A DNA stretch of 64,000 nt, taken from positions 62,001 through 126,000 of the forward strand of contig DYJI01000009.1 of NCBI GenBank assembly GCA_020723185.1. The letters are read 5' to 3'. The position numbers and the translations under genes are program-made. How positions within the stretch are numbered: the stretch's first letter is position 1; the number at the start of each line of letters is the position of its first letter. The notes beneath the pieces are model-generated. The model made no database searches, was not told the origin of the DNA, and worked only from the letters and a program-made list of their open reading frames with translations. This document shows, piece after piece, positions 1 through 6,788 of this stretch. This stretch comes from Sideroxydans lithotrophicus (GTDB taxonomy: Bacteria > Pseudomonadota > Gammaproteobacteria > Burkholderiales > Gallionellaceae).

Positions 1-347
1 ACGAGCAGCACCGCAACCTCGTGCGTATGGTGAACAAGCTGAACAGCGAATGGCGCAAAGGCACGTCGGATACCGGCTTGCTCGCCTTGTTCGATGAGCT
101 GGTGACCGCGACCGCCGAGCATTTCGAGACCGAAGGGCGGTATATGGCCCAGTACGCCTACCCGGAACAGCGGACGCACGAAAAAGAGCATGCCCTGTTG
201 GTGGACGAGGCGATGCGTTTGCGCAAGGGTTTGAGTGAGGGCGGCGAGCTGCTCGCCCTGCAAACGATCAAGGATTGGCTGATCAACCACATCCTGCACG
301 CGGATACTAGGCTCGCGCGCTACCTGACAGCCCGCGGAGTGCGCTGA
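1..347 (+). CDS. Bacteriohemerythrin, 3' part (5' end outside window)
   Basis: This is the C-terminal part of a hemerythrin-fold protein that binds O2 at a non-haem di-iron site. The frame is open to the window edge and reads DEQHRNL before the track's GTG start, so the gene begins upstream. The iron-ligand pattern of the family is visible: the EQH histidine, HFETE, the HEKEH pair and a terminal HILHAD segment. Bacterial hemerythrins act in O2 sensing, storage or delivery in microaerobic cells. It could be free-standing or the C-terminal domain of a signalling protein; the missing 5' end decides this. It lies just upstream of lexA with no obvious functional tie. Confidence 0.85.
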   Translation, partial: EQHRNLVRMVNKLNSEWRKGTSDTGLLALFDELVTATAEHFETEGRYMAQYAYPEQRTHEKEHALLVDEAMRLRKGLSEGGELLALQTIKDWLINHILHADTRLARYLTARGVR

Positions 348-370
348 GCGGGCACGGATGCATTGACACC

Positions 371-413
371 AGAACGTTCGTTCTCTACCATGCAGACCAT
401 CCGTTCTGTACAG
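371..413 (+). promoter_or_regulatory. Tandem candidate LexA operators upstream of lexA
   Basis: A perfect dyad AGAAC-GTTC-GTTCT lies at 371-384. A second copy with one mismatch, AGACC-ATCC-GTTCT, lies at 394-407, exactly 23 bp downstream (about two helical turns). A short palindrome CTGTACAG (406-413) overlaps the second copy. The pair ends 8 bp before the lexA start codon, where an autorepressor would bind. The half-sites differ from the E. coli CTGT-N8-ACAG box and look more like GAAC-N4-GTTC operators of Gram-positive LexA. The assignment is inference from symmetry, repetition and position. Confidence 0.7.
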
Positions 414-421
414 GTGATGCC

Positions 422-1021
422 ATGACCGACCTCCATCCTTCCGCGCAGCGGGACGCCGAATATCTGGCCAGATTGCAGGATTACTATTCCGACTGGAAGA
501 GCATCCCGTCCTATGCCGCCTTGTGCGACGTGTTCGGTATCGCCTCGAAATCCTGGGTGAAAGCCATCCTCGACCGGCTGGGCGAGGCCGGTTTCCTGGA
601 ACGCACGCCGGACGGCATGTGGATCCCGACGCGCGAGTTCTTCGCGCGGCCGCTGGCCGACAGTTCCGTCCCCGCCGGCATGCCGGTCACGGTCAGCGCG
701 ACGCAGGGCGAGTACTACGTGCTGGACGAGATGCTGATCGACAAGCCCTCGCAGACCACGCTGATCCCGGTCAAGGGAGACTCGATGGTGGAAGCTGGCA
801 TCCATGACGGCGATGTAGCGGTCGTGGAAAAGCGCCATCTGGCCAATGTCGGCGACATCGTGGTCGCCATCGTGGACGGCGAATTCACCCTGAAGACACT
901 GGACAAGGAGCGCGGCAAATTCATCCTGCGCCCGCAGAACCCCGCGTATCCGGTCATCCGACCGCAAGGCACGCTGGAGATCTTCGGTGTCCTCGTCGGT
1001 CTCGTGCGCAAATATCGCTGA
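422..1021 (+). CDS. lexA: LexA-family SOS repressor
   Basis: This transcriptional repressor is inactivated by RecA-stimulated self-cleavage during DNA damage. At 199 aa it is close to E. coli LexA in length. An N-terminal winged helix-turn-helix (about residues 15-68, with GIASKSWVKAIL as recognition region) precedes an S24 peptidase domain. The Ala85-Gly86 cleavage bond (VPAGMP), nucleophile Ser121 (KGDSMVEAG) and general base Lys158 (GEFTLKTL) are all present at nearly the E. coli positions. The start follows the tandem dyads directly, suggesting autoregulation. The recognition helix diverges from enteric LexA, in line with the non-enteric operator. No imuAB/dnaE2 cassette follows. Confidence 0.92.
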   Translation: MTDLHPSAQRDAEYLARLQDYYSDWKSIPSYAALCDVFGIASKSWVKAILDRLGEAGFLERTPDGMWIPTREFFARPLADSSVPAGMPVTVSATQGEYYVLDEMLIDKPSQTTLIPVKGDSMVEAGIHDGDVAVVEKRHLANVGDIVVAIVDGEFTLKTLDKERGKFILRPQNPAYPVIRPQGTLEIFGVLVGLVRKYR

Positions 1022-1159
1022 CCCATTCCGCCTGCCTGCTGACAAGTATCCGCAACTCACGTATGTTCCCTGCCGTGGGGAGGCGCCCCGGGTGCGGTCG
1101 CCTGTCCCGGTTGTCTTGAGATCGCGGTCTTGCTGGGGAATGCTGATGGGGGGGGTCTG

Positions 1160-2086
1160 TTGAGCACGTTTTTTCCGACATGTTTGAGATGTCTGGCTGC
1201 AGCCTTGCTCTGCCTCTTCTCCGTGTCCGTAACGTGGGCAGCCGAACCGAGAAAGGTCGTGCTGCTGCTCAGCGAGCAGCATGCGTCTTATCAGCATTTC
1301 CGGCAGGCATTCGCGCAGAACCTGTCGCCTGACGTTCGGCTGGAAGTGCGCACGCTGGCGCAGCAGACGGATATCCCCGAGGCGGACATCCTGGTGACGG
1401 CGGGAAGCAAGGCCATGCAATGGGCCGCAGACCGATGGCATGGTGCGATGCTGGCCACCATGCTGTCCAGCAATAATTTCCAGCAATTGCGTGCCGGCAG
1501 GCCACTCCCGCATCCTTTGTCTGCATTGTTCCTCGATCAGCCGCTCCCGCGCCAGGTTGCGCTGATCCGTGCAGCGTTGCCATCATTGAGCAGGGTGGGG
1601 GTGTTGTATACGCCGGACGGGGATTTCGCCCAGCAGCCCTTGCAACAGGAGCTGGCCAGGCAGGGGGCATCGCTGCACAGCCAGACGGTGCAGCCGGACG
1701 ACAGCCTTGCCGCCAGGCTCGAGGAGCTATTGGCACGGAGCGACATCCTGCTGGCGGTGCCGGATAGCCGGATATACAACTCCTCCACCATACGGAACAT
1801 CCTGCTCGGCAGCTACCGGCGTGGCATCCCCGTGATCGGTCTGTCCGCAGCCTATGTCAATGCCGGGGCCTTGTGCGCGGTGTATTCGACACCCGAGCAG
1901 CAGGCTGCGCAATCGGCCGGGATGGTTTCCGAGTTCCTGCAGCGGGGTAGCTTGCCTTCCCCGCGATTCCCTCAGTTGTACCAGATCGCGCTGAACGCCG
2001 AGGTGGCGCGTTCGTTGCGCCTCGATATCCGTTCAGTCGAAGCGTTGCGTATCGAAATTGATCGCGTCGAAGGGGGGCGTCCATGA
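1160..2086 (+). CDS. Periplasmic ABC-type substrate-binding-like protein (COG2984 type)
   Basis: A secreted periplasmic binding protein fold. A hydrophobic signal peptide ends near TWAAEP. It is followed by two alpha/beta lobes with family-typical pieces such as DILVTAGSKAMQW, RVGVLYTPDG and RGIPVIGLSAAYVNAGALC. The track starts at a TTG at 1130; the TTG at 1160 behind a G-rich stretch gives a cleaner signal peptide and is preferred here. No ABC permease or ATPase is nearby. Instead the stop overlaps the next gene, a membrane diguanylate cyclase, by 4 bp. The likely job is therefore to present a periplasmic ligand to that cyclase rather than transport. The ligand is unknown. Confidence 0.8.
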   Translation: MSTFFPTCLRCLAAALLCLFSVSVTWAAEPRKVVLLLSEQHASYQHFRQAFAQNLSPDVRLEVRTLAQQTDIPEADILVTAGSKAMQWAADRWHGAMLATMLSSNNFQQLRAGRPLPHPLSALFLDQPLPRQVALIRAALPSLSRVGVLYTPDGDFAQQPLQQELARQGASLHSQTVQPDDSLAARLEELLARSDILLAVPDSRIYNSSTIRNILLGSYRRGIPVIGLSAAYVNAGALCAVYSTPEQQAAQSAGMVSEFLQRGSLPSPRFPQLYQIALNAEVARSLRLDIRSVEALRIEIDRVEGGRP

Positions 2087-3399
2087 AGAGCAGGCGATAC
2101 AAGATAGGCAGGTATGTCGCATGGCTGACGCTGTCGCCGTTATTGGTGATGTCTGTACTGCTCGAAGCGGTGTTCCTGCATGATCGCACGGAGAACATGG
2201 CGCAGAGCTTGCAAGCACGCGGTGAACTGCTGGCGCGGCAGTTGGCCGCGAGTAGCGAATATGGCGTGTTCTCCTATAACCGGGAGTTCCTGCGCACGCT
2301 CAGTTTGCAGGTGCTGCATGAGCCTGATGTGCTTGCAGTGCGCATCACCGACCGCGATGGGCGTGAACTGGCGGCTGTCGGGGAAGTGGATGTACCACTG
2401 ATGTCGGCAGACCGTGGGCGGGAGGGGCCTTCAGGGGACATCCTGCTGTTCCGGCAACCGATAACGTCCACGCAGCTGGCGCTGGACGAGCTGGAGGACA
2501 AGCCTGCCGTACAGCAGATCGGCAGCGTGGCGGTCGTGCTGAGTTGGAAGCGCACGCGCCAGCAGCAGACCGAGATGATGGTGATGGTGATCGCCGCCAC
2601 CCTGGGTTTCCTGTTGCTCGTGTTGTACGGGGTGTTCAGGGCCAGCCGCAAGTTGATCGAACCGGTCTATCGGCTGAGCGGTGCGATCCAGGCGATCGGA
2701 CGCGGCGAATTGCATACCCGGGTACGTCACGGGGTGGAGATCGAAGAACTGGGCAAGCTGACGGATGGCATCAATGTCATGGCCGAGCAGTTGCAGCAGG
2801 AAAGGGCGCATCTGCAGCTGCGCATCGATGAAGCGACCGAACAGTTGCGACAGCTGGCGTTCTTCGACACCCTGACCGGGTTGCCAAACCGGCGCTTGCT
2901 CAGCGACCGCCTGAATCAGGTGCTGGCAGCCAGCATGCGCAGCGAACGCTATGCGGCGGTGATGTTCATGGATCTGGACAAGTTCAAACCGCTCAATGAC
3001 AAGTACGGCCATAGTGTGGGCGATCTGCTGCTGGTCGAAGCTGCCCGCCGTATCGAAAGCTGTCTGCGTGCCGTGGATACGGTCGCCCGCTTCGGCGGGG
3101 ATGAGTTCGTGGTGTTGCTGAACGAGCTGGACGAAGACCGCGAGCGATCAACCAGACAGGCGCAGATCGTGGCGGAGAAGATCCGCGCTACCTTGTCGCA
3201 ACCTTATCACCTGCTGTACCAGACGCTTGATCAGCCGCCGCTGGCGGTGAGCCACGAATGCACGGTAAGCATAGGCATGGTGCTGTTCCATGGCAGGCAG
3301 GCCAATCAGGAACAGATACTGGCCAGAGCGGATGCGGCCATGTATCAGGCCAAGGAGAGTGGCAACGCGATCCAGTTCATGGAAGAGTCGGCGGGCTGA
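2083..3399 (+). CDS. Membrane diguanylate cyclase (periplasmic sensor-HAMP-GGDEF)
   Basis: Makes c-di-GMP from two GTP. Residues about 12-30 form TM1, followed by a periplasmic loop of about 130 residues, TM2 (about 166-186), a HAMP linker with a short coiled coil, then a GGDEF domain starting near FFDTLTGLPNRR. The active site FGGDEF is intact, and the inhibitory I-site RAVD sits five residues upstream, so product feedback is expected. The gene starts inside the stop of the binding-protein gene (ATGA overlap), implying coupled translation and a two-protein sensory pair. It converges on the cytochrome b561 gene, whose stop lies 1 bp beyond its own. Confidence 0.92.
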   Translation: MKSRRYKIGRYVAWLTLSPLLVMSVLLEAVFLHDRTENMAQSLQARGELLARQLAASSEYGVFSYNREFLRTLSLQVLHEPDVLAVRITDRDGRELAAVGEVDVPLMSADRGREGPSGDILLFRQPITSTQLALDELEDKPAVQQIGSVAVVLSWKRTRQQQTEMMVMVIAATLGFLLLVLYGVFRASRKLIEPVYRLSGAIQAIGRGELHTRVRHGVEIEELGKLTDGINVMAEQLQQERAHLQLRIDEATEQLRQLAFFDTLTGLPNRRLLSDRLNQVLAASMRSERYAAVMFMDLDKFKPLNDKYGHSVGDLLLVEAARRIESCLRAVDTVARFGGDEFVVLLNELDEDRERSTRQAQIVAEKIRATLSQPYHLLYQTLDQPPLAVSHECTVSIGMVLFHGRQANQEQILARADAAMYQAKESGNAIQFMEESAG

Positions 3400-3400
3400 G

Positions 3401-3949
3401 TCACCCCTTGCGCGACTGCTTCAGCCACGGGATCATGCGGGCCAGGATGTCGTCGCGTTCGATGAAGTGATGTTTGAGCGCGGCACCGATATGTCCGCCG
3501 AGCACACCGAACAGTGCGAAGTTGAGCAACTCATGCACCTGCTGCAGTGATTCCCCCAGCATCTTGTCCTTGCCGACCAGGTCTGGCAGCGGCAGTACGC
3601 CGAACCATACCGTCTGGAAGCCCTTGGCGGAACTCATCAGCCAACCGCTGAGCGGGATCAGCAACAGCAAGGCATATAGCAGGTAATGCACGCTTTCCGC
3701 CGCGACCCGCTCCCAGCGCGGCATGCTTTCGGGGAGTGCGGGCGGGCGGTGCGTCAACCGCCAGTAGAGGCGGATCATCATCAGCAGGAATACCGTCACC
3801 CCCAGCCATTTGTGGTAGCTGTACAGCTGCAGCTTGGCCGGCGAGAGCGGCAGGTCGTGCATGTAGATGCCCAGCGGGAAGGCGGCCAGGACCAGCAATG
3901 CGATGAGCCAGTGCAGCGAGATAGCGGTGCGGGTATATCGGTTCGACAT
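3401..3949 (-). CDS. Cytochrome b561 (CybB-type)
   Basis: A small four-helix membrane dihaem cytochrome b that passes electrons at the quinone level; the CybB family oxidises quinol with superoxide. The 182-aa protein has hydrophobic helices at about 10-30, 46-64, 86-106 and 140-158. Histidines at the expected places are H13 (SLHW), H46 (YHKW), H88 (SVHY) and H139 (QVHE). The track ORF runs 127 residues upstream, but ATG at 3949 has an AGGA Shine-Dalgarno about 8 nt away and begins the conserved YTRTAISLHW segment, so the shorter start is used. The upstream region is shared with the divergent htpX gene. Confidence 0.88.
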   Translation of the reverse strand: MSNRYTRTAISLHWLIALLVLAAFPLGIYMHDLPLSPAKLQLYSYHKWLGVTVFLLMMIRLYWRLTHRPPALPESMPRWERVAAESVHYLLYALLLLIPLSGWLMSSAKGFQTVWFGVLPLPDLVGKDKMLGESLQQVHELLNFALFGVLGGHIGAALKHHFIERDDILARMIPWLKQSRKG

Positions 3950-4010
3950 GGCGATCATCCTGTGAAGAACGGTCGGCGCAGGGTAACGCCATGGCATCCA
4001 TCCGGCAAGC

Positions 4011-4037
4011 GAACTTTCTGCGCGGAATATCGTCACA
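4011..4037 (+). promoter_or_regulatory. Candidate sigma-E (AlgU/RpoE) promoter of htpX
   Basis: GAACTT at 4011-4016, a 16-bp spacer, then TCACA at 4033-4037. This resembles the GAACTT-N16/17-TCnnA pattern of RpoE/AlgU-type promoters. It points toward htpX and lies just upstream of the heat-shock promoter. The -35 is exact; the -10 fits only the TC..A core. Confidence 0.5.
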
Positions 4038-4044
4038 AGCGCGG

Positions 4045-4073
4045 CTTGAAATTGTGGCGCTGCAGCCCCATAT
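4045..4073 (+). promoter_or_regulatory. Sigma-32 (RpoH) heat-shock promoter of htpX
   Basis: CTTGAAA (4045-4051), a 14-bp spacer, then CCCCATAT (4066-4073) is an essentially perfect heat-shock promoter. Its start point would lie about 50 bp before the htpX ATG. htpX is a heat-shock gene in enterics, which supports the call. Confidence 0.85.
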
Positions 4074-4133
4074 GGCCCAGCGAACGGACAAAAGTCCCGG
4101 TGGATTTGATTATTAATTGACGGAGAGTGTCGA

Positions 4134-5018
4134 ATGAAGCGTATCTTCTTGTTCCTGTTGACCAACATCGCCGTGCTGGCGGTGATCAGCATCACCCTGC
4201 GCATCCTCGGCGTGGACCGCTGGATGGATGCCAGCGGCGGTATCAACTTCAATGCCTTGCTGGTGCTGTCCGCCGTGATCGGTTTTTCCGGTTCTATCGT
4301 ATCGCTGCTGATGTCCAAGTGGATGGCCAAGCAGTCGACGGGGGCTCATGTCATCGAGCATCCGCAGGATCCGACCGAGCGCTGGCTGGTGGACACCGTG
4401 CGCCGCCAGGCGCAGGCCGCCGGCATCGGCATGCCGGAAGTGGCGATCTACGATGCACCGGACGTGAATGCCTTCGCCACCGGCTGGAACCGCAACAACG
4501 CGCTGGTCGCGGTGAGCACCGGTCTGCTGCACAACATGAGCCGCGACGAGGCGGAGGCGGTGCTGGCACACGAAGTGAGCCATGTGGCGAACGGCGACAT
4601 GGTCACGCTGGCCCTGATACAAGGTGTGGTCAACACCTTCGTGGTGTTCTTCGCCAAGCTGTTCGGTTACTTCGTCGATCGTGTGTTGCTGAAGAACGAC
4701 GGTCGCGACGGCCCCGGCATCGGTATGTTCGTGGCCGAGATCGCGGCGCAGATCGTGTTGGGGGTCCTGGCCAGCGTGATAGTGATGTGGTTCTCGCGCC
4801 AGCGCGAGTTCCGTGCTGACGCGGGCGGTGCCAGCCTGGCCGGTCGCCAGAAGATGATCGCCGCGCTGGAGCGCCTGAAGGCCAACCACGAACAGGCGGC
4901 AGCGTTGCCTGAGAACATGTCTGCCATGGCTATCTCCAGCGGGGGCGGGTTCTCCAAATTGTTCATGACGCACCCGCCGCTGGATGAACGTATCGCCGCC
5001 TTGCGCGAAGGACGTTGA
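4134..5018 (+). CDS. htpX: Membrane zinc metalloprotease HtpX
   Basis: An M48B membrane protease that degrades misfolded membrane proteins alongside FtsH. Its 294 aa are typical. Two N-terminal TM helices (about 5-25 and 40-60) precede the zinc-binding HEVSH motif at 146-150. Further hydrophobic segments at about 160-180 and 195-215 and the downstream glutamate region ([10 protein letters not shown]) follow. A GGAG Shine-Dalgarno lies about 9 nt before the ATG. Two stress-type promoters precede it, so induction by heat and envelope damage is expected. A hairpin terminator follows the stop. Confidence 0.96.
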   Translation: MKRIFLFLLTNIAVLAVISITLRILGVDRWMDASGGINFNALLVLSAVIGFSGSIVSLLMSKWMAKQSTGAHVIEHPQDPTERWLVDTVRRQAQAAGIGMPEVAIYDAPDVNAFATGWNRNNALVAVSTGLLHNMSRDEAEAVLAHEVSHVANGDMVTLALIQGVVNTFVVFFAKLFGYFVDRVLLKNDGRDGPGIGMFVAEIAAQIVLGVLASVIVMWFSRQREFRADAGGASLAGRQKMIAALERLKANHEQAAALPENMSAMAISSGGGFSKLFMTHPPLDERIAALREGR

Positions 5019-5042
5019 GCTGCAGGTAGTACAGGAAACGGA

Positions 5043-5068
5043 ACGGCGGGGACATCCCCGCCGTTTTT
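5043..5068. terminator. Bidirectional rho-independent terminator between htpX and mlaA
   Basis: ACGGCGGGG-ACAT-CCCCGCCGT followed by a T run. The two convergent genes end on either side; the mlaA stop codon overlaps the distal T run. It serves htpX in the forward direction and plausibly mlaA in the reverse. Confidence 0.88.
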
Positions 5069-5811
5069 CATTCCTCGTCGTCGAAATCCTCGTAGCGCTG
5101 ACGCGGCGGCTCGCCGTCGTAGACCCGGCTGCGCCGGTTCATCAGGTAGGCCTCGCGTATCGAGCTGTAGCGGTCGATGCTGGTGCTATCCAGCAGCTTC
5201 TCGTTATCCAGCAGATGCACGCGCGCGTTGAAAGCCTCGCCGGCGTAAGCCGTGTTGCGCGTGGGGACATGCGGCGTGTTGCTGATGGGATCCACGTGGC
5301 TGTCCGCATAACGGCCGAGGCTGTCGCGCACCGAGCTGGGGCCGAGCAGGGGCAGCACCAGATAGGGGCCGCTCGGGGCACCCCAGTAACCCAGGGTCTG
5401 CCCGAAATCCTCGTCATGCTTCTCCAGGCGCGAGGTGACTTCGATCAGACCGAACAAGCCGAAAGTGGTGTTGAACACGACGCGGCTGCCGTCGTTGGCG
5501 GCCTGTTTGAACTTCAGCTGCAACAGGTCGTTGAAGGTGACCGCGACGTCATCCAGATTGTTGAAGAAATTGTCTACCGCCAGCTGTCCCGGTCTGGGCA
5601 TGGCTTTTACGTAGCCTTCCGCCAGCGGTTTCACCACGGCGCGATCGATGGCATCGTTGAAATTGAACATCGCGCGGTTGTAGGTCTCGAAGGGATCTTT
5701 CTCCTGCGTGTAACGGCTCAGGTGGGTCGTGCTGCAGGCGCTGAGCAGCAGGCAGGCCAGCAGCAGCGACAGGCGCGAAGCGGGGATGGAGGGATGTTCA
5801 GGTTTCATCAT
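5068..5811 (-). CDS. mlaA: MlaA/VacJ outer-membrane lipoprotein
   Basis: The outer-membrane component of the Mla system, which removes mislocalised phospholipids from the outer leaflet. The mature protein begins at the lipobox Cys (LLLSACS). The family core follows: DPFETYNRAMFNFNDAIDR, PGQLAVDNFFNNLDDV, and FGQTLGYWGAPSGPYLVLPLLGPS. The track start adds an out-of-family stretch; the tandem ATGs at 5808-5811 give a normal lipoprotein signal peptide. The start overlaps the end of rbgA by 14 bp. A C-terminal tail rich in Arg and acidic residues is not part of the conserved fold. No mlaBCDEF genes are in the window. Confidence 0.93.
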   Translation of the reverse strand: MMKPEHPSIPASRLSLLLACLLLSACSTTHLSRYTQEKDPFETYNRAMFNFNDAIDRAVVKPLAEGYVKAMPRPGQLAVDNFFNNLDDVAVTFNDLLQLKFKQAANDGSRVVFNTTFGLFGLIEVTSRLEKHDEDFGQTLGYWGAPSGPYLVLPLLGPSSVRDSLGRYADSHVDPISNTPHVPTRNTAYAGEAFNARVHLLDNEKLLDSTSIDRYSSIREAYLMNRRSRVYDGEPPRQRYEDFDDEE

Positions 5812-6691
5812 GCGGCGGATTATAAGCATTTTCTGATAAAGCCAACATCTGCGCACGCGACGAGGGGGTTTCCAGACTGATGCCGCCGAGGACACCGCTG
5901 CGGTAATCCTGCAGCAGGGTGATCGCCGCCTTCTCCAGATCGAATTCCTGTCCTTTGATGCGATAGCCGCGCTTGCGGGCGATGGTCTCGATGAGCGCTA
6001 CGCCATCCAGTCCTTGCATGGGCGTCTTGTAGCGTTGCTCAAGCAGTGCCGGATAGCGTGCCACCAACAGGTCACCCAGACAGGCGGCGACCTCACCCTC
6101 GTCATAAGCATTGCGTCCGATCAGGTTGCTGGCGGCGAGCAGGATGCCGTCGCTCTCGTGCTCGATCTTGGGCCACATCATGCCGGGCGTATCCGTCAGT
6201 TGCATGGTGGGACTGAGGTCGAAGTGCTGCAGGTTCTTGGTGATGGCCGGTTCGTCGCCCACCGCTGCCGTGCGGCGCTTGAGCAGGGCATTGATGAAAG
6301 TGGATTTGCCCACGTTGGGGATGCCCATCACCATCATGCGCAGCGGTTTGATGGTGGTGCCGCGGTGTGGTGCCAACGGCAGACAGAGCTTGGGTATCTT
6401 CGCTGCCTCGCCCGGTTTCTTGCAGGATAACGCGACCGCCCTGACACCCTTCTGGCCGTTGAAATGATCCAGCCAGGCCTTGGTCACATTCGGGTCGGCC
6501 AGATCGGCCTTGTTCAATACCTTGAGGCAGGGACGCTGGCGGTGTTCGCGCATCTCGCGCAGCATCGGGTTGCTGCAGGCCTCCGGCACGCGCGCATCCA
6601 GCACTTCGATGACGACATCGATGCGCTCCATGGTCTCGGTGGCTTTCTTCTTCGCCGAGGTCATATGTCCGGGGAACCACTGGATCGCCAT
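5798..6691 (-). CDS. rbgA: Ribosome biogenesis GTPase RbgA/YlqF
   Basis: A circularly permuted GTPase that assists late large-subunit assembly. The permutation is visible: G4 (LNKADLAD) and the SCKKPG segment precede G1 (GIPNVGKST) and G3 (DTPGMMW). The 297-aa product starts at MAIQWFPGHM, the family's usual N-terminus, so the track's extra N-terminal residues were dropped. A C-terminal helical RNA-binding region includes KRGYRIKGQEFDLEKAA. It is divergent from fumarase, with interlocking promoters between them, and is followed by overlapping mlaA. Confidence 0.93.
   Translation of the reverse strand: MAIQWFPGHMTSAKKKATETMERIDVVIEVLDARVPEACSNPMLREMREHRQRPCLKVLNKADLADPNVTKAWLDHFNGQKGVRAVALSCKKPGEAAKIPKLCLPLAPHRGTTIKPLRMMVMGIPNVGKSTFINALLKRRTAAVGDEPAITKNLQHFDLSPTMQLTDTPGMMWPKIEHESDGILLAASNLIGRNAYDEGEVAACLGDLLVARYPALLEQRYKTPMQGLDGVALIETIARKRGYRIKGQEFDLEKAAITLLQDYRSGVLGGISLETPSSRAQMLALSENAYNPPHDET
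5819..5845 (-). promoter_or_regulatory. Candidate internal promoter for mlaA
   Basis: On the minus strand, TTGGCT and TATAAT are separated by 15 bp. The perfect -10 lies 8 bp upstream of the tandem ATGs, inside the end of the rbgA coding sequence. The spacing is short, so this is tentative; mlaA may simply be co-transcribed with rbgA. Confidence 0.35.
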
Positions 6692-6722
6692 GCTGGATGA
6701 GGTGAGTTGTGTCGAGGCGCGC

Positions 6723-6750
6723 ATTCTAACCGTTTGACGCTGACTGCCCA
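6723..6750 (-). promoter_or_regulatory. Candidate sigma-70 promoter of rbgA
   Basis: On the minus strand, TGGGCA, 16 bp, TAGAAT, with the -10 about 30 bp upstream of the rbgA start. It overlaps the divergent fumarase promoter, so the two may compete for polymerase. Confidence 0.5.
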
Positions 6751-6762
6751 CACTTCCATAAT
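6734..6762 (+). promoter_or_regulatory. Sigma-70 promoter of fumarase
   Basis: TTGACG (6734-6739), 17 bp, CATAAT (6757-6762) gives five of six consensus matches in each box at ideal spacing. The start point would be about 20 bp before the fumarase ATG. Confidence 0.7.
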
Positions 6763-6788
6763 CGGTCATTCCCCAACGAGGCCCCGTC

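Noticed and set aside
320-1513. 397-aa minus-strand ORF over lexA
   Set aside because: Shadow of lexA and the binding-protein gene; low-complexity composition without domain features, while the plus strand encodes clear families.
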